Shown here: positions 1 to 5,664 of the stretch, piece by piece | Layout: each line of letters starts with the position of its first letter | Position numbering within the stretch: position 1 is the stretch's first letter | Origin: Candidatus Iainarchaeum sp. | GTDB lineage: Archaea > Iainarchaeota > Iainarchaeia > Iainarchaeales > JAAZKV01 | Assembly: GCA_026397035.1 (NCBI GenBank) | Contig: JAPLVQ010000074.1 | Span: 2,510 to 13,209, forward strand | Direction: 5' to 3' | DNA length: 10,700 bases | Program-made: the position numbers and the translations under genes | The notes under the pieces: generated by a model | The model's input: the letters and a program-made list of their open reading frames with translations, nothing else | Told to the model about the DNA's origin: nothing | Databases searched by the model: none

Positions 1-31
1 AGTAATCCAAATACACGGTTTTTGCTTTCAT
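1..31 (-). CDS. Cysteine desulfurase (NifS/IscS-like), N-terminal fragment
   Basis: Only ten codons lie in the window; the gene runs off the left edge. They read MKAKTVYLDY from an ATG at 29-31. Class V aminotransferases of the NifS/IscS family often begin this way (a short basic stretch, then VYLDYAATTP or VYLDNAATTP), so a cysteine desulfurase supplying sulfur for Fe-S clusters or tRNA thiolation is the best guess. A TATA-like stretch at 72-88 on the same strand would place a transcript start near position 54. No GGTGA site precedes the ATG. The gene lies 89 bases downstream of the ArsR-family gene on the same strand. Ten residues cannot prove the family. Confidence 0.4.
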   Translation of the reverse strand, partial: MKAKTVYLDY

Positions 32-71
32 TCTTTTTTCGCCAGTAAACAAATTTCCCTAACTTCACTCA

Positions 72-88
72 ACACTTATTTATTTATC
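72..88 (-). promoter_or_regulatory. TATA-like promoter for the left-edge gene
   Basis: On the minus strand this AT-only stretch reads GATAAATAAATAAG. It lies about 45 bases before the ATG at 31, which would give a leader of roughly 23 bases if transcription starts some 26 bases downstream. The gene could alternatively be read through from the ArsR-family gene. Confidence 0.35.
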
Positions 89-120
89 ACTGATTTTTTT
101 ATTGGTGTGGCTGATCAATT

Positions 121-429
121 TTACTTTTTGTGTTTGCAGTATTTTTTTGCGTGTTCTTCAAATATATCAAAGAGTGGTTTGTTTTTTGATTTAGTAAATA
201 TGTCAGACTTTATATAATAAATGCTTTTTTTCCCTTCTTTACGAAAGTCAACAAAACTGCATTCTTTCATTTGTTTGAGTGCATGGCTTACAAGGCTTTG
301 TTCTCTACCCAGCTCCGTGCAGACTTGCTGTACGGTTCTTGGCTTTTTTTCCAGCAGGCAGAGTATTTCAATTCTTAATTTGTTTCCGAGTACTTCCATG
401 CATTTGTGCGGGTAATGTTCTTTTTTCAT
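121..429 (-). CDS. ArsR-family winged-helix transcriptional regulator
   Basis: This 102-residue protein has the size and pattern of an ArsR/SmtB-type repressor, which acts as a DNA-binding homodimer. Residues 12-30 (EVLGNKLRIEILCLLEKKP) match the first helices of the winged-helix domain. Residues 32-55 hold the helix-turn-helix, with QSLVSHALKQMKE as recognition helix. Residues 58-73 form the wing (FRKEGKKSIYYI). Cysteines occur at 10, 24, 37, 57 and 98, with histidines at 5, 8, 93 and 100. The two termini (HKC and HAKKYCKH) could form a metal or redox site, but the classical CVCDLC metal motif is absent. The start codon is flanked by a perfect inverted repeat, which suggests autoregulation. 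The next gene on the same strand may be a cysteine desulfurase, so sulfur, metal or redox sensing is possible. Confidence 0.85.
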   Translation of the reverse strand: MKKEHYPHKCMEVLGNKLRIEILCLLEKKPRTVQQVCTELGREQSLVSHALKQMKECSFVDFRKEGKKSIYYIKSDIFTKSKNKPLFDIFEEHAKKYCKHKK

Positions 430-445
430 ATGAATTAGTATTCAT
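430..445 (-). promoter_or_regulatory. Inverted-repeat operator before the ArsR-family gene
   Basis: ATGAAT (430-435) and ATTCAT (440-445) form a perfect six-base inverted repeat around a four-base spacer, immediately upstream of the ATG at 427-429. ArsR/SmtB operators are typically AT-rich imperfect palindromes containing TGAA and TTCA half-sites, so the match is good. The repeat lies between the presumed TATA box (451-460) and the start codon, where a bound dimer would block transcription. Confidence 0.6.
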
Positions 446-450
446 GGAAG

Positions 451-460
451 TGTTTTTAAT
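451..460 (-). promoter_or_regulatory. TATA-like box of the ArsR-family gene
   Basis: On the minus strand the sequence ATTAAAAACA lies about 26 bases before the start codon. This spacing predicts a leaderless or nearly leaderless transcript, and no GGTGA site is present. The rest of the gap between 446 and 553 shows no other clear element. Confidence 0.35.
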
Positions 461-553
461 GGTTGCGAGTACAAAAATAGTTTTCACAAAAATAGATTTT
501 TTAATCAGTCTTTCACCCGCCGTTTTCTGGCAGCAGGTAAAAAGCTTTTCCAG

Positions 554-916
554 TTATGCTTCTACTGTTCCTTTGTAAGTGACTTTTTTTGTGGTCCCGT
601 CTTCTCCCCACATGTAAGTCATTTCCACCGGCTTATCTTTTTCAAGTACTATCTGATTATCCCCTGGGTTTACTGTTTTTAGTGTAAATAATTTTGAATA
701 TTTTACTACTGCCCTGTCTCCCGCATTTCTTAATAGCTGGTATACTGTTTGGTCGCTTCCTTTTCCAGTTACTTTATCAAATTCTTCGCCTTCCTCAACA
801 TCATATATTTCGTCAGTAATGTCTTTCTTGAATGGCGGCTTCCATGAGCTCTTTATTGTTCTTACTTCAAATCTCGATTTCATAACACCCACTTCTGGAA
901 CGGTTTTTATGTCCAC
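554..916 (-). CDS. Hypothetical protein, beta-rich, 120 residues
   Basis: I do not recognise this protein. It is acidic to neutral, with no signal peptide, membrane segment or cysteine. Charged segments alternate with short beta-like stretches, and an EEGEEFDKVTGKG loop sits near residues 41-53. Composition and length suggest a soluble single-domain protein. The GTG at 914-916 is chosen because a TATA-like stretch (931-945) lies 20-30 bases upstream, as expected for a leaderless gene. An in-frame ATG at 881-883 (residue 12) is the alternative; GGTG precedes it, but only two bases away. The gene diverges from nurA and precedes the ArsR-family gene on the same strand after a 124-base gap. It is probably real, because its reading frame is open with ordinary protein composition and the opposite-strand frames look random. 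Confidence 0.6.
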   Translation of the reverse strand: MDIKTVPEVGVMKSRFEVRTIKSSWKPPFKKDITDEIYDVEEGEEFDKVTGKGSDQTVYQLLRNAGDRAVVKYSKLFTLKTVNPGDNQIVLEKDKPVEMTYMWGEDGTTKKVTYKGTVEA

Positions 917-930
917 AGTAGGAATGGTTG

Positions 931-945
931 TTTTATTTAAAAATC
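931..945 (-). promoter_or_regulatory. TATA-like promoter of the hypothetical gene at 554-916
   Basis: On the minus strand this stretch reads GATTTTTAAATAAAA. It lies about 20-30 bases before the GTG at 916, which fits a leaderless transcript. Confidence 0.4.
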
Positions 946-1024
946 TTTGTTTTTTGCCTGAATTTGAAAGGGGTTTGTTATTTGCCCAAAAACCCGGCTT
1001 TCGTTCCTTCTATTTTGGTGCTTT

Positions 1025-1057
1025 TCACCGGTATTTTGCTTTGCTTAGTTTTTTATT
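1025..1057 (+). promoter_or_regulatory. nurA promoter with CACCGG element and TATA-like box
   Basis: CACCGGTATTTTG starts near 1026 and is followed by GTTTTTTATTCG at 1048. The ATG at 1079 lies 31 bases after the G of this box. The same 31-base distance separates the GTATTT box from the ATG of the polymerase-like gene at 7787. CCGG begins 51 bases before this ATG and 52 bases before the other. No GGTGA site is present, so the transcript is probably leaderless. The TATA match is weak. Confidence 0.4.
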
Positions 1058-1078
1058 CGCTTTTTGTCTTATTTTGTA

Positions 1079-1468
1079 ATGTTTAACGAGTTTCTCAAGG
1101 ATGCTGTTCTTGCCATTAGTGCGAATCATTCTCTTAATGAGAAGATTTCTTTTGCTCTTTCTCCTCTTCGTGCCCAAAAAGCCCCTGATTCAGAGGAATT
1201 AATGGTTGTCCCTGTTTTTAAAAAAAGTCCCTCTTTTAGTGTTGCTGGGGTTGATAGCGGTTTTGCTTCAAAGCGTCTTTCTTTTATGGAGCTTCTTTTA
1301 GTAAAAACTGCAGGAGTTGTTTTTAACTTCAAAAATGGTTCGCTTGTTTCTTCCATTTACTATCCGACTCCGTTTTCTTTTCCCAAGCCTCTTCTTTTGC
1401 GTCAGGGTCTTGAGCGTGACGAAGAGGCGCAAAGTATTTCTCTTATTCGGTTAAAGGAACGCAATTGA
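1079..1468 (+). CDS. nurA: NurA-type 5'-3' nuclease, N-terminal part (frameshifted)
   Basis: NurA is the nuclease partner of the HerA helicase in archaeal DNA-end resection. This frame carries the first part: an N-terminal helix region, then PSFSVAGVDSGF near residues 51-62, which matches the first conserved Asp motif of NurA (D59 here), followed by a beta-rich segment and the helix LIRLKE near the frame's end. The natural continuation (AIEVIQKFKPEF, then FIDGS) lies in the next frame, and the TGA at 1466-1468 closes this one after two foreign residues. Skipping one base near 1460 joins the halves. ATG 1079 is preferred to an upstream in-frame TTG at 1064 because it fits the promoter spacing. 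HerA lies about 3.5 kb downstream on the same strand. Confidence 0.75.
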   Translation: MFNEFLKDAVLAISANHSLNEKISFALSPLRAQKAPDSEELMVVPVFKKSPSFSVAGVDSGFASKRLSFMELLLVKTAGVVFNFKNGSLVSSIYYPTPFSFPKPLLLRQGLERDEEAQSISLIRLKERN

Positions 1469-2201
1469 AGTTATTCAAAAATTCAAACCCGAGTTTATGT
1501 TCATTGACGGTTCTATTGTTCCGCAGTATCAGGATAAGCCACGGGGTGATTCAGAGCTTAATAGTGACTATCATTCCATTATTACTCTTTTTGCGCGTCT
1601 CTATAAAGTGGCTGAGCAAAATTTTACGACTCTTGTTGCGTGTGTTGAGGATTCACGGGGGACTCGTTTTAGACAGATTTTGCAGGATGATATTCTTTCA
1701 AAAGATTCTTCTTCAACCCCTTCTTCGCAAAACTCCCTTAATCAAAAAAACCTTTCTTCAAAAATTCAACTCTCCGCTTCTATATTAAACAGCTCTTTTG
1801 ACGCGTCTATTCTTGATTATTATTTGCGTCAGGGTGAAAGAACTTTTGCTTTCTCTTACACTAATTCACCTAGTTCGCACGCGATTTTGAAAGATTATTC
1901 TCCTGAATGGGCTAAGAGTGTTTTTGTTTTTTATCTCAAAGCGACAGAATTTGATCGTCCTCTAAGAGTAGAATTTTTGTGCAAGGATAAAAATAATCTC
2001 AAAGAGTGCGCAAACAGAATCGCTTCAATAGTTTATTCCTTGAGTTCTCTTCACAGAGAATATTCTTTTCCAAGTATTCTAATCGAAGCCGATTTGCGTG
2101 CGGGTCTAAGTGAACAGGAAATTAATGTAGTATATGAAAGGTTAATAGATAAGCTCGGCTCTAAAATAAGGATGCGGAGAAACAATAGGCCGTTTGGGTG
2201 A
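1461..2201 (+). CDS. nurA: NurA-type nuclease, C-terminal part (second frame)
   Basis: This frame is open from 1455 and continues the NurA homology with AIEVIQKFKPEF and then FIDGSIVPQY (from 1500), the second conserved Asp motif. A standalone reading would have to start at ATG 1497, next to the catalytic Asp and without a GGTGA site, so independent translation is unlikely. The C-terminal part (about 1960-2190) resembles the NurA tail: RVEFLCKD, a helix, then FPSILIEADLRAGLS. Many NurA proteins have a catalytic His in that last motif (an Ala-His pair after Pro), and here the position appears to be Asp, which could still bind metal. The TGA at 2199-2201 overlaps the ATG of the next gene by one base, indicating translational coupling. 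With both halves joined the protein is about 375 residues, normal for NurA. Confidence 0.75.
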   Translation, partial: AIEVIQKFKPEFMFIDGSIVPQYQDKPRGDSELNSDYHSIITLFARLYKVAEQNFTTLVACVEDSRGTRFRQILQDDILSKDSSSTPSSQNSLNQKNLSSKIQLSASILNSSFDASILDYYLRQGERTFAFSYTNSPSSHAILKDYSPEWAKSVFVFYLKATEFDRPLRVEFLCKDKNNLKECANRIASIVYSLSSLHREYSFPSILIEADLRAGLSEQEINVVYERLIDKLGSKIRMRRNNRPFG

Positions 2202-3082
2202 TGTATTTGACAATTTCTATTTTGCCGTGGGCACACAATATTCGTTCTGTTCTTAATCACTTTATGCTGGTTCAGTTCGTGGGAAGAATTTCAAAAAGAA
2301 GTGTTGTTTATCTTGAAGCATCCCAAAAGTTTTGTGATTTTTTGTCCAGAGTAGAGGATTATGCTTTTGGGGCTGACTTGCCTAATGGTTTTGAGGGAAT
2401 TATCAGCGAGTCGCAGAGGCAGGCATTTAACAGGGTTCACCCGGACAGGCGTAGTTTGAACGGCTTCCCCCCAAATACCTTAGCCATTTTGGGATTATTA
2501 CACACCCTCCAAAAGAGGGGGGTTAAGTTAGTTCTTCTTGAAACCCCGGTTTCACAGATCATAGCAAAAAGGGGCAGGGAGATTCCCAGTGAAGAAGGGT
2601 TCCTTTCTTTTGATGGATTCATCAAAAAATTTGATTCGTATAAGCAAAGAGAAAAAACGTGGTTGCGCCAGATTATTTCAGATGGTTCTTTCAAATCGCG
2701 GCCTGCTTTTATTATTGGAGGGATTGATCATGCAGTTGGGATTAAGGGGTTGCTGGATAAGAGCAAAGTAGATAACAAGATTCAAATTGATTTTTTGCCA
2801 AAGGGAAAGGAACGGGGCCTTTGCCGTGAAAGGCTTGCTTTTTCACGAAAAGTTAGGTGTGCAATGGGCGAGAATAATATTGCTTTGTTGCAAAAGTTAT
2901 TTATCCTGGACAGGCAGATTCCCGGGACACATATAGGCACCCACAGAACTGATTGTTCGGGGATTTTCTTAACGTTACTTAAAGAGCGGATGAGAAAAGA
3001 AAAAAGGTTGACAAGGAAACTGGCTAGTCATATGAGAGTTGCAATAGAGGCTATTCCTTCCAGAAGGAATTTGCATGGTTAA
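2201..3082 (+). CDS. TraB/Tiki-superfamily-like protein (tentative)
   Basis: I do not recognise this 293-residue protein with certainty. The order of its motifs resembles the TraB/Tiki (ChaN, GumN) superfamily of putative metal-dependent hydrolases: an N-terminal strand ending in His (ISILPWAH, H12), a strand ending in Glu (VVYLEA, E39), a helix with an alternating hydrophobic strand (GVKLVLLE, 107-114), an Arg-Glu pair (150-151) and a C-terminal GGIDHAVGI (173-181). Family members often have an analogous GAGH motif near that point. The C-terminal 60 residues are strongly basic. The protein has no signal peptide or membrane helix, so it is probably cytosolic. ATG 2201 overlaps the nurA stop (TGATG), so it is probably in the same transcript. 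A GTG three bases earlier is possible but less likely. A unique family is the alternative. Confidence 0.6.
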   Translation: MYLTISILPWAHNIRSVLNHFMLVQFVGRISKRSVVYLEASQKFCDFLSRVEDYAFGADLPNGFEGIISESQRQAFNRVHPDRRSLNGFPPNTLAILGLLHTLQKRGVKLVLLETPVSQIIAKRGREIPSEEGFLSFDGFIKKFDSYKQREKTWLRQIISDGSFKSRPAFIIGGIDHAVGIKGLLDKSKVDNKIQIDFLPKGKERGLCRERLAFSRKVRCAMGENNIALLQKLFILDRQIPGTHIGTHRTDCSGIFLTLLKERMRKEKRLTRKLASHMRVAIEAIPSRRNLHG

Positions 3083-3101
3083 TTTGTTTGGGTGAATTTT
3101 G

Positions 3102-3554
3102 ATGAAAATAATTTCAGTTGCTAATGCGTTGTATCCTATTTACCAGGTTGACGAGAATTTATTTACTGGCTCCAGTAATTATGCCTCGCTTTTGGAATTG
3201 AAAAAGCGCGGCGTGTCGGTAATATTATCTGTTTATCCAAAGAACACTCTTCAGTCCATAGCCCTAAGATCCTTTCAAAGAAAACATAAAGTTAAAATTC
3301 TTTTTTCGAGTGATAGAATATCTAGCGATTTTATCCTTAGGGACAAGCTTGCAGCGCAAGTACTAAAATTTGCTAAGAACCACAAAGTGGCAGTGGTTTG
3401 TTCTACTGGCGATTTTTCAAGAAAATTTGTTGCTGAGCAGTACTTGAAATTAAAAAGAGATGCTTTGCTTTCTTCTCGCCGCAAGGTTTTAGAGATTGCA
3501 AAAAGAAGGCTTTCGCAGAGAAGACGAGCGGGATTAAAAAGAAAGAGAAAATAG
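3102..3554 (+). CDS. Basic protein resembling a degenerate dual-specificity phosphatase
   Basis: This protein has 150 residues. Its first 110 residues follow the order of a cyclophosphatase-like DSP/PTP fold: YPIYQVDENLFTGS (11-24), a helix, GVSVILSVYP (37-46), a helical region, then VAVVCSTGDFSRKF (96-109), where the phosphate loop HCxxGxxR would lie. The His is replaced by Val99, and the Cys-to-Arg spacing is six residues instead of five, so it may bind phosphate or nucleic acid without catalysis. The last 35 residues are rich in Arg and Lys (RRKVLEIAKRRLSQ, then RRRAGLKRKRK), typical of nucleic-acid binding. GGTGA at 3091-3095 lies six bases before ATG 3102, which decides the start over an upstream TTG at 3099. 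It is read in line with its neighbours, 19 bases after the preceding gene. The family call is tentative. Confidence 0.65.
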   Translation: MKIISVANALYPIYQVDENLFTGSSNYASLLELKKRGVSVILSVYPKNTLQSIALRSFQRKHKVKILFSSDRISSDFILRDKLAAQVLKFAKNHKVAVVCSTGDFSRKFVAEQYLKLKRDALLSSRRKVLEIAKRRLSQRRRAGLKRKRK

Positions 3555-3569
3555 TTTTTGGTGAATTTT

Positions 3570-4187
3570 TTGAATACAAAATCTTTCAAGAGGGTTGTTG
3601 GAGCTTCTTCAAGGAGAAGGGGTTTTTCAAGATCGCGGCAGGAGTGGCGTAAGAGTTTCCAAAGAAAGTTTTTAGTGGATTTAGTAAAGCATGTAAAGCC
3701 TTATTTAGAAAATGGGGTAATGCCTCCTGGTGGAGAAGTTCTTGGTGATCGTGAGAGCATTAAAAAATATTCTTTCCATGGAGTGGGTTTTGTTATAAAA
3801 AATACTGGGGCAATTTTGGATTTTCCTCCTCTTCACGGTCGTCCATTTAATTCTTTGCGTAAGAACATGCTTGCTTTTCATGAGGATCAAGTTGCAAGAG
3901 GGATTAAGGATAGGGCTTATATTTTGCGTTTTCCAAAAGTATATTTTCGTGTTGGCAATTTTGTGGTAATGAAGCATGTAAAAGAAGTTTTTGGTGAGTC
4001 ATGGGAAAATGAAGAAAAATTCGAGAAATTGCCTTTGTATAGGAAGGGACGTCGCCAGGCACGGGAAGATATTTTGGAGTTTAATAGACAAAGAAGATCA
4101 AAGTATCCTCTTCACAGGACTCATTTAATACCAGCTGGGTTTTTGAATGGAAAAGTTATTTTATATGTTGCAGTTGATTCAAGTTAA
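3570..4187 (+). CDS. Hypothetical basic protein, 205 residues, TTG start
   Basis: I do not recognise this protein. Its N-terminal 35 residues are Arg/Ser/Lys-rich (SSRRRGFSRSRQEWRKSF), followed by a helical segment, a central part with GVGFVIKNTGAILDFPP, and a strand-rich region ILRFPKVYFRVGNFVVMKHV. It ends with HLIPAGFLNGKVILYVAV. It has no membrane helix or cysteine. The basic N-terminus suggests RNA or DNA contact, but that is inference. GGTGA at 3560-3564 lies five bases before TTG 3570, the same spacing used by neighbouring genes, so TTG 3570 is chosen over TTG 3558 or GTG 3561, which overlap or precede the Shine-Dalgarno site. The gene follows its neighbour after 15 bases and precedes the HAD gene by 11, so it belongs to the same operon. 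Confidence 0.65.
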   Translation: MNTKSFKRVVGASSRRRGFSRSRQEWRKSFQRKFLVDLVKHVKPYLENGVMPPGGEVLGDRESIKKYSFHGVGFVIKNTGAILDFPPLHGRPFNSLRKNMLAFHEDQVARGIKDRAYILRFPKVYFRVGNFVVMKHVKEVFGESWENEEKFEKLPLYRKGRRQAREDILEFNRQRRSKYPLHRTHLIPAGFLNGKVILYVAVDSS

Positions 4188-4198
4188 CAGGTGGAAGA

Positions 4199-4864
4199 AT
4201 GATTAAAGCGATAATTTTTGATTTGTGGAATACAATTATTCCGGGTTCGGTGGATTTTAAGTTCCTTGCTTCTCTTGCGAGAAATGCGGGTATTTCTTGT
4301 TCAGATTATATTTCGCGTTTTGAGCATTCGGTTCAGGTAAAGAAGTATTCTTCGCTTGAGGAAATGAAGGTGGATTTTGACCGTGACTTTTTTGATATTT
4401 CTCCCAAGCTTAGGGATTTGTTATTTGCCCAGACTTGTTTGAATGATGATTTCAAAATTATTACTTTTCCTGATTCCGTAAGTGTTTTGAAAAAATTAAG
4501 AAAAGACGGGTATAAATTGGTTCTTCTTTCAAACACTGAAAATATTTCCACGGAGAAAGTAATGAAAAAGCTGAAGTTAGAAAAGTATTTTGATGTTTTG
4601 GGTTATAGTTATGATATTGGCGCTGTGAAGCCGGATAAAGAAGCTTTTTCTTTTGTTTTAAAAAAACTCAAATTAAATCCAAGCGAGGTGCTAATGGTTG
4701 GGGATTCAATGCGTTCTGATATTGGTGGTTCGCAAAGTGCAGGCATGCACAATTGTCTAATAAATCGTTCGGGTAAGATACTTGTTGATTCAAAGGTAGT
4801 TTCGGAGTTTGAGATTCAGTCATTAAATGAAATACCAAGAATATTGAGTAAGTTAAATGATTAA
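4199..4864 (+). CDS. HAD-superfamily hydrolase
   Basis: This 221-residue protein shows all four HAD motifs. Motif I is FDLWNT (residues 7-12), with nucleophile D8 and Trp at the place of the second Asp, as seen in some archaeal HAD proteins and in haloacid-dehalogenase-like members. Motif II is LLSNT (Ser near 115), motif III is GAVKPDKEAF (Lys), and motif IV is MVGDSMRSD with the acidic pair. A helical C1-type cap lies between motifs I and II (about 18-80). The enzyme is probably a cytosolic phosphatase; the substrate cannot be read from sequence. GGTGG at 4190-4194 lies four bases before the ATG. It follows the preceding basic protein by 11 bases and is likely co-transcribed. Confidence 0.9.
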   Translation: MIKAIIFDLWNTIIPGSVDFKFLASLARNAGISCSDYISRFEHSVQVKKYSSLEEMKVDFDRDFFDISPKLRDLLFAQTCLNDDFKIITFPDSVSVLKKLRKDGYKLVLLSNTENISTEKVMKKLKLEKYFDVLGYSYDIGAVKPDKEAFSFVLKKLKLNPSEVLMVGDSMRSDIGGSQSAGMHNCLINRSGKILVDSKVVSEFEIQSLNEIPRILSKLND

Positions 4865-4893
4865 AGAATTATAAAAAGTTCTGGGTGAATTGA

Positions 4894-4938
4894 ATGGTTA
4901 AATTGGTGTTGGAATTTTTGGGTGAGTTGCGTGTCTAA
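4894..4938 (+). CDS. Possible 14-codon leader peptide overlapping the next gene
   Basis: A GGTGA at 4884-4888 lies five bases before ATG 4894, exactly the spacing of real starts in this window. The reading frame encodes MVKLVLEFLGELRV and stops at TAA 4936-4938, overlapping the first codons of the next gene (GTG 4931) in another frame. It could couple translation of the downstream gene, or it could be a chance match. A TATA-like sequence (4870-4878) would start transcription close to or after its ATG, which argues against it if that promoter is the main one. Confidence 0.3.
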   Translation: MVKLVLEFLGELRV

Positions 4939-5251
4939 AAAATTACCAAAGGTTTTTCTTCCTGCTGATCTTGCAAGAAGAAGGGGGCAGTTGAATCGTA
5001 CAAGGAATCTTATTGAGCGTACTGGCGCGTTGATTGATTTTGTCGGTCCAAGTGCGGTGCATCAGTCTTCTCATCAGGCTTACGCCGCTAGCGGCGCGTT
5101 AAAGAATTCCTCTGCTCATTCGGTTATTGTTGGCAAAGACACCGCAAGTAAATTGGTTACTCAAAAGAATGTAAGAAGAAAGTTGGTCAGAAGAAAGTGG
5201 CTTTTGGGGTATAAGCACAAAATTCCTCTGCATACAGTTCCAAAGCACTGA
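4931..5251 (+). CDS. Small basic hypothetical protein, 106 residues, GTG start
   Basis: I do not recognise this protein. It is Arg/Lys-rich at both ends (LARRRGQLNRTRNLIER near residues 15-31 and NVRRKLVRRKWLLGYKHK near 80-97). A Ser/Ala/His-rich central part runs through AVHQSSHQAYAASGALKNSSAHS. The protein has no cysteine or membrane segment and looks like a nucleic-acid-binding or ribosome-associated small protein, which is inference. GGTGA at 4921-4925 lies five bases before GTG 4931, so this start is chosen over GTG 4922, which is inside the Shine-Dalgarno site. It lies 66 bases after the HAD gene. A possible own promoter (TTATAAAAAG, 4869-4878) and the leader reading frame occupy that gap. 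Repeated T-runs follow the stop. Confidence 0.65.
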   Translation: MSKKLPKVFLPADLARRRGQLNRTRNLIERTGALIDFVGPSAVHQSSHQAYAASGALKNSSAHSVIVGKDTASKLVTQKNVRRKLVRRKWLLGYKHKIPLHTVPKH

Positions 5252-5290
5252 TTTTTTAAAAGCGGTCTTTTTTGTCTTTTTCATAGTTGT
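5252..5290 (+). terminator. T-run terminator region after the small basic gene
   Basis: Several runs of five to six T occur after the TGA (GATTTTTTAAAAGC, GTCTTTTTTG, GTCTTTTTC). Archaeal transcription ends at U-rich tracts without needing a hairpin. The stretch also lies just past the end of the convergent minus-strand gene. Confidence 0.45.
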
Positions 5291-5464
5291 TCATTTTTTT
5301 GGTTTTTGTCTTTTGATTAAATATCGTTTTTGTTGTTTAATATTATGCCCAAGCTGGTGTACTCCTATTTCTGCAAGAGTGGCGTTCTGTTCTTTTAGAG
5401 CAGTAAATGGATTTCTCAAGTGGGGATTTGGGTAGCCTTTTGTTGGAAGTGGAGGTTTTCGCAT
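5291..5464 (-). CDS. Small hypothetical protein, 57 residues
   Basis: I do not recognise this protein. From ATG 5462-5464 it reads MRKPPLPTKGYPNPHLRN, then FTALKEQNATLAEIGVHQLG, and ends in a Lys/Arg-rich tail (QQKRYLIKRQKPKK). Its composition and clean N-terminal Pro-rich segment look like a real small protein. A TATA-like GATTAAATAG at 5488-5497 would start transcription near 5466, giving a leaderless message from this ATG. An upstream in-frame ATG at 5471-5473 is the alternative. The gene converges on the basic protein to its left and lies between the nurA operon and herA. Confidence 0.5.
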   Translation of the reverse strand: MRKPPLPTKGYPNPHLRNPFTALKEQNATLAEIGVHQLGHNIKQQKRYLIKRQKPKK

Positions 5465-5487
5465 AGTATACATCCTGCTTTTTTCTA

Positions 5488-5497
5488 TTTAATCTTG
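5488..5497 (-). promoter_or_regulatory. TATA-like box of the small minus-strand gene
   Basis: On the minus strand GATTAAATAG lies about 26 bases before the presumed transcript start near 5466, consistent with a leaderless gene beginning at ATG 5462-5464. Confidence 0.4.
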
Positions 5498-5525
5498 CTG
5501 TTGTCTTCTTTTACCCCATTTTACT

Positions 5526-5560
5526 CCTCCGGCAATTCACTATAAGAGTATTTTTATAGT
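5526..5560 (+). promoter_or_regulatory. herA upstream element and TATA-like region with inverted repeat
   Basis: CCTCCGGCAATTCACT (5526-5541) is followed by GTATTTTTATAG (from 5548). The same 16 bases, with one mismatch, precede the polymerase-like gene at 7732-7747. Overlapping it, ACTATAA (5539-5545) and TTATAGT (5554-5560) form a seven-base inverted repeat with an eight-base spacer that could be an operator or a bidirectional TATA region. A transcript start near 5580 would leave a leader of about 85 bases before herA. The gap from 5465 to 5664 shows no other gene. Confidence 0.5.
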
Positions 5561-5664
5561 TCTTTTTTGCACTTGTTTATTAAGTTGTTCGGATTTTAGT
5601 AATTTAAGTTGGTTAAGGTTAAGTAACATTTTTGAGTAATAAAAAAAGTAATTAGGTGTTTTTG

